Source of the DNA: Macrostomum hystrix | Lineage: Eukaryota > Platyhelminthes > Macrostomidae | Direction: 5' to 3' | Assembly (NCBI GenBank): GCA_950097015.1 | Contig: CATNEN010000027.1 | Location: forward strand, 702,001 to 766,000 | Length of the DNA stretch: 64,000 bases | Shown here: positions 48,201 to 57,727 of the stretch, piece by piece | How the letters are laid out: the number at the start of each line of letters is the position of its first letter | Numbering within the stretch: the first letter of the stretch is position 1 | Position numbers and translations under genes: made by a program | The notes under the pieces: generated by a model | Told to the model about the DNA's origin: nothing | The model's database searches: none | Seen by the model: the letters and a program-made list of their open reading frames with translations, nothing else

Positions 48201-51200
48201 ATCTGGACATGTGGGATCTAGGGATTCTAAAGATCTGGGGATCTGGGATTTGGGGATTTGGGATGTTGTAATCTTGGATCTGAAGATCTGGGATCAGAAG
48301 ATCTGGGATCTGAAGATTTGGGATCTGAAGATCTGGGATCTGAAGATCTGGGATCTGAAGATCTGGGATCTGAAGATCTGGGATCTGAAGATCTGGGATC
48401 TGAAGATCTGGGATCTGAAGATCTGGAATCTGGGAATCTGGGATCTGGGGATCTAAAGATCTGGGGATCTGGGATTTGGGGATCTTGGATTTGGGGATCT
48501 TGGATTTGGGGATCTGTGATCTGGGATCCTAGGATCTGGGGATCTGGGATTTGGGGATCTTGGATTTGGGATCTTGGAATTTGGAATCTGGGATTTGGGG
48601 ATCTCGAATTTAGGGATCTGGGATTTGGGGATCTGGGGATTTGGGGATATGGGATTTGGGGATCTGGGATTTGGGGATCTGGGATTTGGGGATCTGGGAT
48701 TTGGGGATCTGGGATTTGGGGATCTGGGATTTGGGGATCTGGGATTTGGGGATATGGGATTTGGGGATCTGGGATTTGGGGATCTGGGATTTGGGGATCT
48801 GGGATTTGGGGATATGGGATTTGGGGATCTGGGATTTGGGGATCTGGGATTTGGGAATCTGGGATTTGGGGATCTGGGATTTGGGGATCTGGGATTTGGG
48901 GATCTGGGATTTGGGGATCTGGGATTTGGGGATCTGGGATTTGGGGATCTGGGATTTGGGGATCTGGGATTTGGGGATCTGGGATTTGGGGATCTGGGAT
49001 TTGGGAATCTGGGATTTGGGGATCTGGGATTTGGGGATCTGGGATTTGGGGATCTGGGATTTGGGAATCTGGGATCTCGTACTTGTTGACTCGACTTTTT
49101 CTGTACTCATCAGACGAATATTCTTCAGGAATTCTAGTATGGCAGCGGATGGGGACAATTTTTGTGGGATAGCCTTCTTCCGAACGGCAGCTGTAAGAGA
49201 CAAGGTGATAATTAACCGGGCCATCCACACGCTTGAGTAGCATAATTAGGCGCATAATTGCAGCCCGCAGCCCGCAGCCTGAGCAGCCACTCCCTATGCT
49301 GCAAACCCAATCGTCTCATGCTCGCATGCGTGAACCCGCCAACTCTTTTGTTTTCTCGGAGGAATTTCCCCCCCACGCTGTAAATTCGATTACTTTCTCG
49401 ATCGTCCCGCATCTGTCAATCAAGAGGCCGCGAAATGTCCCCCCCCCCGCCAGGTGACGCTTACACCTGGACAGCTGATATGCCGCATGGCAACGCGTCG
49501 GTGGAGTACCGGCTGAAGCAATTCCTCATGCGCGGATACGACATCACCAGCCGGCCCGTCAGGCAGGACGCCACGGCCATCGACTGCCGACTTGGCATGT
49601 CGCTGTTCCACATCCTTGACACTGTGCGCGATATTTGGCTGGGCATTGGGCGGTGGGGTATTGTGCTGCAGCAATGGTGGGCTAATTATGGGGCGGTAGT
49701 TTTGAAGTGGATATTGTGGGATATTTCGGGCTGGGAATCTAGGATTTGTGCGGTGGTCATTGCCGGTGGGTAATATGGTTGGGTAATACGAGGTGGATAA
49801 TATGGGTGTGTAATATGGATGGGTAATCTGGGTGGGTTATATAGGTGGTTAATACGAGATAGGTAATATGTGTGGGTAAAATGGTTGGGTAATACGAGGT
49901 GGGTAATATGGGTGGGTAATATGGGTGGGTAATATGGGTGGGTAATATGGGTGGGTAATATGGGTGGGTAATACGGGTGGGTAATATGAATGGGTAATAT
50001 GAATGGGTAATACGGGGTGGGTTATATAGGTGGGTAAGGCGAGATGGGTAATATGTGTGGGTAATATGGGTGGGTAATATGGGTGGGTAATATGGGTGGG
50101 TAATACGGGTGGGTAATATGGGTGGGTAATATAGGTGGGTAATATGGATGGGTAGTATGGGTGGGAAATATGGATGGATATTGTGGATTGTTTATTGTGT
50201 GGCGCAATTGAAAGTTGGGTATTTCGAAATTAATACTGCTAGTTAATTATTTTGTGTAGTCATTGGTAGTATAGAAAAATATGACACGACACCCATTTTT
50301 AACGGCGAAATACATAAGAAGTGCAGCATAGGAAAATCCTGTACATTCGACACTTGACACATCAATAGAGAAAATAGAAAAATAAGTGTCATATTTTTCT
50401 ATACTACAGTCATTGTGTACTCAGGCGTTTCTATGAAATAGTGCTCACAATTAGATTGTGATGTTTGAGTTTTTAGCTTTGTGAATAAGTTCGATAAATT
50501 GATTTATAATTGAAAGATTGACAGTCCACTCAAAGCTTATACTGAATTGTTTGCATAAGCCTTGCCTACTTGCTTGTTTGATTACCTGCAGAGCGAGAGG
50601 CATCAGACTGTATCCGCTTTGATGTCCCTGCGAGTGGTAAGTGCATTGCGATTCTAACTCTGAGGAATCACACTGTCACCATCACAATCACACTGTGACC
50701 ATCACAATCACACTGTCACCATCACAAACACACTGTCACCATCACAAACACACTGTCACCATCAAAAACACACTGTCACCATCACAAACACACTGTCACC
50801 ATCACAAACACACTGTCACCATCACAAACACACTGTGACCATCACAAACACACTGTCACCATCACAAACACACAGTGACCATCACAAACACACTGTCACC
50901 ATCACAAACACACTGTGACCATCACAAACACACTGTGACTGTCACAAACACACTGTCACCATCACAAACACACAGTCACCATCACAAACACACTGTGACC
51001 ATCACAAACACACTGTGACCATCACAAACACACTGTCACCATCACAAACACACTGTGACTGTCACAAACACACTGTCACCATCACAAACACACTGTCACC
51101 ATCACAAACTCACTGTCACCATCACAAACACACTGTGACCATCACAAACACACTGTGACCATCACAAACTCACTGTCACCATCACAAACACACTGTCACC

Positions 51201-54200
51201 ATCACAAACTCACTGTCACCATCACAAACACACTGTGACCATCACAAACACACTGTCACCATCACAAACACACAGTGACCATCACAAACACACTGTCACC
51301 ATCACAAACACACTGTGACCATCACAAACACACTGTGACTGTCACAAACACACTGTGACCATCACAAACACACTGTGACTGTCACAAACACACTGTGACC
51401 ATCACAAACTCACTGTCACCATCACAAACACACTGTCACCATCACAAACTCACTGTCACCATCACAAACACACTGTGACCATCACAAACACACTGTGACC
51501 ATCACAAACACACTGTCACCATCACAAACACAATGTCACCATCACAAACACACTGTCACCATCACAAACACACTGTCACCATTACAAACACACTGTCACC
51601 ATCACAAACTCACTGTGACCATCACAAACTCACTGTCACCATCACAAACACACTGTGACTGTCACAAACACACTGTGACCATAACAAACTCACTGTCACC
51701 ATCACAAACACACTGTCACCATCACAAACTCACTGTCACCATCACAAACACACTGTGACTGTCACAAACACACTGTCACCATCACAAACACACTGTCACC
51801 ATCACAAACACACTCTGACCATCACAAACTCACTGTCACCATCACAAACACACTGTCACCATCACAAACACACTGTGACTGTCACAAACACACTGTCACC
51901 ATCACAAACACACTGTGACTGTCACAAACACACTGTCACCATCACAAACACACTGTCACCATCACAAACACACTCTGACCATCACAAACTCACTGTCACC
52001 ATCACAAACACACTGTCACCATCACAAACACACTGTGACCATCACAAACACACTGTGACCATCACAAACACACTGTGACCATCACAAACTCACTGTCACC
52101 ATCACAAACACACTGTCACCATCACAAACTCACTGTCACCATCACAAACACACTGTCACCATCACAAACACACTGTGACTGTCACAAACACACTGTCACC
52201 ATCACAAACACACTGTCACCATCACAAACACACTGTGACCATCACAAACACACTGTGACCATCACAAACACACTGTCACCATCACAAACACACTGTGACC
52301 ATCACAAACACACTGTGACCATCACAAACACACTGTGACCATCACAAACTCACTGTCACCATCACAAACACACTGTCACCATCACAAACACACTGTCACC
52401 ATCACAAACTCACTGTCACCATCACAAACACACTGTCACCATCACAAACACACAGTGACCATCACAAACTCACTGTCACCATCACAAACACACTGTCACC
52501 ATCACAAACACACAGTGACCATCACAAACTCACTGTCACCATCACAAACTCACTGTCACCATCACAAACACACTGTCACCATCACAAACACACTGTGACT
52601 GTCACAAACACACTGTGACTATCACAAACACACAGTGACTGTCACAAACACACAGTGACCATCACAAACACACAGTGACTGTCACAAACACACTGTCACC
52701 ATCACAAACTCACTGTCACCATCACAAACACACTGTGACCATCACAAACTCACTGTCACCATCACAAACACACTGTCACCATCACAAACACACAGTGACC
52801 ATCACAAACTCACTGTCACCATCACAAACACACTGTCACCATCACAAACTCACTGTCACCATCACAAACACACTGTCACCATCACAAACACACAGTGACC
52901 ATCACAAACTCACTGTCACCATCACAAACTCACTGTCACCATCACAAACACACTGTCACCATCACAAACACACTGTGACTGTCACAAACACACTGTGACT
53001 ATCACAAACACACAGTGACTGTCACAAACACACAGTGACCATCACAAACACACAGTGACTGTCACAAACACACTGTCACCATCACAAACTCACTGTCACC
53101 ATCACAAACACACAGTGACCATCACAAACACACTGTGACTGTCACAAACACACTGTGACTGTCACAAACACACTGTCACCATCACAAACTCACTGTCACC
53201 ATCACAAACACACAGTGACCATCACAAACACACTGTCACCATCACAAACACACTGTGACCATCACAAACACACTGTGACCATCACAAACACACAGTGACC
53301 ATCACAAACACACTGTGACCATCACAAACACACAGTGACTGTCACAAACTCACTGTGACTGTTGAAATAGAGTATCAAATTATGGTCCATTTAACCCAAG
53401 TTTGAGTTTCCAGTTTTACTTCGCGAAAAATGAAACTAAAAATGATGAGGATTTGTTTGAAAATTGGACAGCAATCACGATTCTCACCAGCTCGTATTGC
53501 ACTTCGAAATTTTCCGTTTCTGGCGCAAAGCTAAATTTAAATTCTTTCTGACAAGCGTTTCCGTTGACCATTTGCAAAGTTGATTTCAGTTTATGCCATT
53601 TTTTTGTCGTGAAAAAACGGTAATTTTTTTAAGTAAAGACACTTACCGAATACTGGGATTCCTGCAGCACTGGCGAGACGAGTACATTAGATGGAATCGC
53701 AGCGACTATAATATTGAAAAGATCTGGATACCGGCTCGGAGTATCTGGCGCCCCGATCTCATCATTACCAACTAGTGAGTGATTCATGCTGCCGGCTAAA
53801 TCTTACTTAACAACTCACAGAGCTACTAATAATGTCACAAAACATCATAGAGGAGAGACATAGAATCTGATATGGGAGAGATCAGAAACGGGAGAGATAA
53901 GACAGGGAAAAGATGAGACACGGGAGAGATTAGACACGGGAGAGGTGTCTCACGGGAGAGGTGAGACACGGGAGAGGTGAGACACGGGAGAGGTGAGACA
54001 CGGGAGAGGTGAGACACGGGAGAGGTGAGACACGGGAGAGGTGAGACACGGGAGAGGTGAGACAATGGAAAGATAATAGAGGGGAGAGAGGTCCTGTGAT
54101 AGTGAAGCAAGACACCAGAGCAATAAGTCAAAAATTATTCTACAGAACAATCGAACAACGTCCCTCCGCCCTGACATTACCAGCGCAAATGACGAGTACT

Positions 54201-55364
54201 CTGACTATATCAACACTAACGCCATTGTGGACTACACCGGCAAGGTCATGTGGACCTTTCCCATTGTGGTGAAGATGTACTGCACCCTGGACGTTCGCTA
54301 CTTTCCATTCGACACGCAGGACTGCAACGTGACCTTCATGTCGTGGACCTACGACGGCTTCAGGCTGCGCCTGAATCACACCGGTCGCGAGGATCAGAAG
54401 GTCTACTACGAGCCACGAAATCAGGAATGGATGGTGACGACAATTGTGCCTTACCAGGAGAACCGAATCTATCCCTGCTGCCCGGAGCCCTTCCCTGTGC
54501 TGCACTTCACCATCCACATGTACCGGCGCTGCCTGTTCTACGTCATCAACCTGATCTGCCCCTGCCTGCTGATCTACTGCGTCAGCTTTCTGGGATTCTT
54601 CTTGCCGATTGAGTCCGGTGAGAAGGTCAACCTGGAGATCACCGTCCTGCTAGCCCTGGTTGTGTTCCTGCTCATGGTCAGCGAGAACATGCCGCCAACG
54701 CCCGATGCTGTGCCAGTGGTTGGTGAGTGGCGGCGTTGCTATGGAACCATTTGAGACTACTCATAGCCAAATAATTTTCATTAATTGGGGATGGGGCTAT
54801 CAAAATCAAATCCACGATTATAAGGTAGTTTACTTGGACCTCTTCATCGTCAACTGACCAATTCAAGTGTCAACTGGACCTCTTCAAAAGTCAACTGGAC
54901 CTCTTCAAACGTCAACTGGACCTCTTCAAACGTCAACTGGACCTCTTCGAACGTCAACTGGACCTCTTCATCGTCAACTAGACTCTTTAAACAACAACTG
55001 GACCTCTTCAAACGTCAACTGGACCTCTTCAAACGTCAACTGGACCTCTTCAAACGACAACTGGACCTCTTAGCTAAAACTGTTTAAATTTGTCCCATTA
55101 GTTAAAAGCAAAAACTGCTGCTTTTAAAACTGTACCAATCTCCGTCCTGTCGCCCGCAGGCCTTCTATTCAGCGTGACAATGATCATGGTGGCCCTGGCG
55201 GTGGTCATGGCCGTGACCGTCACCTTCGTGTTTTTCTCCCAGCCCCACTCGCCGCCGCCGGCCTACGCTCTGCGACTCGCCCGCCTCTATCGTCGATGGC
55301 GACGCCGGCCAGCAGCCGCTGCGGCGGCCGCAGCAGCCAGGCGCCAAATTCGAGCCCAACAGCA

Positions 55365-55418
<54 letters not shown>

Positions 55419-55863
55419 CATTCTTGGCTCCGTAGGCGGCCGTCTCAGCGGCAGCGGCTGCACAGCCAGAGTTTTTGACTCTGACGAGGATGAACAAAGC
55501 GTCGCCGGGGTCGGCGTCGTGGTTGGCGGCAGCAGCTGCGGCGATCCAGCCGCCTACTTCAAGGAGACCCTCCGAGCTGCCGTGGCCGCCAATGCCGCCG
55601 TCGCCGACGCGGCCAACGGCAGCTGCAAGTCGCTGCCGCCGCGGCTGCAGAACTCGACAATGGACGGGCTGAAGGAGAAAACCGACCAACTGGCGGCCGA
55701 GGACGACTTCGCCGAGGAGTGGCGCGCCGCAGCATTCGCCCTGGACTGGATCTTCTTCTGGGCCTTCCTGCTGCTCACCTGCCTGATGTTCTCCATGGTG
55801 GCCTGGGTCGCCTGGCCGGCCTTCACAGTTGAGCACCCAACTGGCAACTCGAAAGGTCACTGA
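42147..55863 (+). CDS. nicotinic acetylcholine receptor alpha-type subunit, with two candidate first exons
   Basis: Candidate first exons are 42147-42219 or 44934-45012. Common exons are 49454-49623, 50592-50636 (45 nt, the conserved size of this exon), 53668-53774, 54184-54722 and 55160-55863. All phases agree; 547 aa with the proximal start. The ligand domain has NASVEYRLKQFLMRGYD, IWRPDLIITNYANDEYSD, the 13-residue Cys-loop CTLDVRYFPFDTQDC, loop B SWTYDG and the vicinal pair YPCCPEPF that defines alpha subunits. TM1 is CLFYVINLICPCLLIYCVSF; TM2 is GEKVNLEITVLLALVVFLLM; TM3 is in the last exon; TM4 is LDWIFFWAFLLLTCLMF. GEK before TM2 indicates cation selectivity. TM2 position 4' is Glu where Gly is usual. 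The TM3-TM4 loop has 16 glutamines. It acts in pentamers at cholinergic synapses. Confidence 0.94.
42298..43377. repeat. 14-bp minisatellite (CCTACTGTCTACCT), about 77 copies
   Basis: Units vary at one or two positions (ACCTCC, ACATCC, ACCCCC, AACTCC), often in runs. It starts about 80 bp after the distal signal-peptide exon. Confidence 0.97.
43378..44157. other. spacer, AT-rich, nothing recognised
   Basis: No exon, RNA gene or array is supported; it would be intronic if the distal first exon is used. Confidence 0.4.
44158..44790. repeat. 16-bp minisatellite (CCGAAATCCCAATTCA)
   Basis: About 39 units. The unit is related to the array at 45236-47610 (CAGAAATCTGAATTCA), sharing GAAATC and AATTCAC. 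The two arrays sit on either side of the exon at 44934-45012. Confidence 0.95.
44836..44880 (+). promoter_or_regulatory. candidate promoter of the proximal first exon
   Basis: GATTGGCTG (inverted CCAAT) near 44837 and CTATATGG near 44872 lie about 100 and 60 nt before the ATG at 44934. Spacing is reasonable for a TATA promoter. An out-of-frame ATG at 44927 gives a seven-codon upstream frame that overlaps the start and could lower translation. Confidence 0.35.
44934..45012 (+). CDS. proximal candidate first exon (signal peptide) of the nicotinic receptor
   Basis: ATG at 44934 opens MALSGSLARLIQALLTWLLI, continuing LCLVPF with a split Gly at a strong donor (TTCG/GTGAGTCC). A hydrophobic core of about 13 residues is a typical signal peptide. 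Phase 1 fits the acceptor at 49454, giving ...FG-DAYTWTADM. The better donor and shorter intron make this my first choice for the main start. Confidence 0.7.
45236..47610. repeat. 16-bp minisatellite (CAGAAATCTGAATTCA), about 148 units
   Basis: Heterogeneous array with ATAGAAATC, CTTAAAATCC and TGAAGTCA subtypes. Blocks of several hundred bp repeat (for example around 46100 and 46390), again by block duplication. It contains very many GAATTC sites. It lies in the first receptor intron. Confidence 0.96.
47611..48255. other. intronic sequence, nothing certain
   Basis: A frame at 47804-48052 stays open and has a GTAAGA after GACCTCGTT (near 47900), but there is no matching acceptor and no receptor homology, so it is not called an exon. 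Confidence 0.35.
48256..49076. repeat. 15/16-bp minisatellite (GATCTGGGATTTGGG(G))
   Basis: The left part has GATCTGGGATCTGAA (15 bp); the right part is GATCTGGGATTTGGGG (16 bp). Frequent runs of G on one strand could allow G-quadruplexes. All long frames here are artefacts. Confidence 0.96.
49766..50190. repeat. 12-bp minisatellite (GGTGGGTAATAT) in the second receptor intron
   Basis: About 34 units. GGTAATAT in each unit resembles a 5' splice site in the sense of the gene. It starts about 140 bp after the donor at 49624. Confidence 0.94.
50191..50591. other. receptor intron remainder
   Basis: AT-rich. An imperfect inverted repeat is formed by GAAAAATATGACAC (50273-50286) and GTGTCATATTTTTC (50386-50399), about 100 bp apart; this might be a small hairpin element. 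It ends with the acceptor at 50590-50591. Confidence 0.5.
50668..53358. repeat. 20-bp minisatellite (CACTGTCACCATCACAAACA), about 134 copies
   Basis: Aligned perfectly in 20-bp steps over 2.7 kb, with CTGTGACC, CAGTGACC, CTGTGACTG and CTCACTG variants. A distinctive run of variants near 52595 recurs near 52975, which shows block duplication of about 380 bp. It begins about 30 bp after the donor of the 45-nt receptor exon. Confidence 0.98.
53872..54068. repeat. 16-bp minisatellite (GTGAGACACGGGAGAG) in the fourth receptor intron
   Basis: Eight regular units at about 53940-54062, flanked by looser copies with GATAAGACA. Each regular unit contains GAG/GTGAGA, a near-perfect 5' splice-site sequence in the sense of the gene. 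The subtype also occurs at 35770-36436. Confidence 0.93.
54862..55072. repeat. 21-bp minisatellite in the fifth receptor intron, about 10 copies
   Basis: The unit is CAACTGGACCTCTTCAAACGT within the 437-bp intron 54723-55159. Copies vary slightly. Confidence 0.93.
55369..55416 (+). repeat. CAG tract (16 codons) in the receptor TM3-TM4 loop
   Basis: Pure CAG in frame as glutamine, next to an arginine/alanine-rich segment. This is the second coding CAG tract in an ion-channel gene in this window. Confidence 0.95.
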
Positions 55864-56130
55864 GCTGGGATAAAATCCTGGAAACTTGTTTCATGTCTCA
55901 ATCAACTAAATGACTACTGATACCAATTTGTCCTTCTTCAATTTGATAATTTATCAAATTGCAACAAACCTGAAGGAAATATACTCGGCAGTGATCTATC
56001 AAATAATGCGTGTCAAACAGTGTCAGATGTAGAAAATTTACAGCAGTGTGGAAAGGCTGTCTGCAAATGCTTCGTCTACTGGCAGAGGGTCTGCGGGATC
56101 TGCAGTTGAAGTTGCAAGCCTTTACTTGTA
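55864..56130. other. receptor 3' UTR
   Basis: Contains the near-perfect palindrome CAATTTGATAA/TTATCAAATTG (55939-55961). No AATAAA was noted before the SINE at 56137. Confidence 0.5.
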
Positions 56131-56136
56131 CTTCAG

Positions 56137-56500
56137 GGGTGAGTGGCAGAGCGGTCTAACGCGTTTGTCTCTGGCACCAAGACCCATGAGCTCGATTCCG
56201 CGGCGAGGCCACATTCATTTTGGGGCGCAGCCGCTGAGAGAAGGCTTGGGGGCTTGTCGTGCAATTTACGCCATTGAGGGCCAACCTCCAAGGCACAGTG
56301 AGAGTGTACACTGCCTGACGATGAGAAATTCAGGGCAGATGTACACACCTGTGTGAGTGTATGCCTGCGTACAGTATCTGTGTGAGTGTGTGCTCAGGAG
56401 TCAGCGAAATTGGCGGAATTGCCTCCTCGCTGGCTGCGGGTCTAGTGTCACCAAATGATGTGCCATTGCCCGCAGCCCTCCTGTAATTATTTTTATTATT
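56137..56500 (+). mobile_element. tRNA-derived SINE (tRNA-Leu/Ser-like head)
   Basis: TGGCAGAGCGGTCTAACGCG (56144-56163) matches the D-arm and A box of class II tRNAs, and GAGCTCGATTCC (56188-56199) matches the B box. The acceptor stem does not pair well, so it is not a working tRNA gene. A body of about 270 bp follows, ending in an AT-rich tail (ATTATTTTTATTATTATATT). It lies 280 bp past the receptor stop codon, in the same orientation. Confidence 0.6.
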
Positions 56501-57727
56501 ATATTAGTATAAGCCTTCAGTGATAGTAATTGTTGCATACTTTAATACAGACAGATTCAATACTATAATATATAGATAATGGTTTGACGCATTCTCCAAA
56601 AATAACTCTTTCGTATTGATCTTATTGATAGATCAATAAGGTGTTGATCTATCAATGTTCATCTGAACATCTATAAGGTGTTCATCCACCGTGAATTTCT
56701 CATTGTCAATCGGACTTTTACGACAAGCCCCCAAATGAATGCGACCTCGCAGCGGATTCGAGCTCAGGAACCTTCGAATTCGGAGAATCTCGGCTTTGTT
56801 TTCAAACTGATTTAAAAAACATCATTTAGTACTGAGCGTTTCATAGGAAGTAGTAAGGAAAGGAAAAAATATAAGAATTCGATAATTTAATAACATCACC
56901 ACTTGTGTAAATTTATATTTCTGAAACTGCTTGCAATTTGGTTTTAATCAGTCTTATAAAAATTTGTTGTTGGTTCTGTGCTTTCTAACCGGTTGCTAAG
57001 GGTTAGCTACCTCTGACTGTTGCTAAGTAAATGACAACCACCTTCTAGTAGTTTATTTAACTAGCTTCTCGTTTCATTTTTCTGCAATGAAATAGTGCAC
57101 AAAATTAATAGGAGTGCAGGACACGGCGAGGCAGAGCACGCGGGCCGAAGCCAATCCAGTCTAAAAATACTATTAAAAAATCGTCCTACGCTCGTAGAAT
57201 TTCGCCTATCCGCTCTCGCATGCCTTCCCTCATCGTCCTTTCTTGCCCGATCTCTGCGAGGTATACGCTCAAGTTCCATTTGCACAAGGTCAGATAGCGT
57301 AAAAGCATAAAACACTGGCAATTCTCCCAAATGTTCCCTGCTCCCCTTGGGAAGACGAGCTGGGGATTTGGCAATTTTGGCAAGATGCTCAAATTGATAT
57401 GAAGAGGCCGATGAGAGCTTGTCGCAATTTTAAATAGTGAGTGAGCGGGGCACAGGAGCTTCGTCATACAGCCCTAGGCTTGCACTATACAATTGAGTTA
57501 CATTATATTTAGTGTTCAAACAATGCAAAGGCAAGGGTGATGCGAACAATTCGTGGAGGAAATGTTAAAAATAGGCTTCAATGAATGCATTTCTTTTTTG
57601 TACTTAAAAAAAAAATAACAGACAATTTTCATTGGAAAAAAACTATTTTACATACAACAGGTGAAGACTTAACAGAGTCTTTGAATCCTGTGAATTTCAT
57701 GCTTACACCTTGGGACATTGTTGAGGC
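56501..57727. other. AT-rich intergenic sequence with inverted repeats
   Basis: CTTATTGATAGATCAATAAG (56631-56650) is a near-palindrome, and TTGATAGATCAA / TTGATCTATCAA form a 12-bp inverted repeat close by. A minus-strand frame at 57330-57061 after a TTTTTAG acceptor is open, but no partner exon was found. Confidence 0.4.

Noticed and set aside
48227-49255. Frames of about 200-340 codons (IPDPQ, GIWGS, SQIPK repeats)
   Set aside because: Repeat artefacts from the 15/16-bp array, present in several frames at once.
56137-56213. Functional tRNA-Leu gene
   Set aside because: The A and B boxes fit, but the acceptor stem does not pair and the anticodon arm is not convincing; a SINE head explains it better.
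57061-57330. Minus-strand exon after TTTTTAG (about 28 hydrophobic codons)
   Set aside because: Two frames are equally open, no upstream exon matches in phase, and no family motif is visible.
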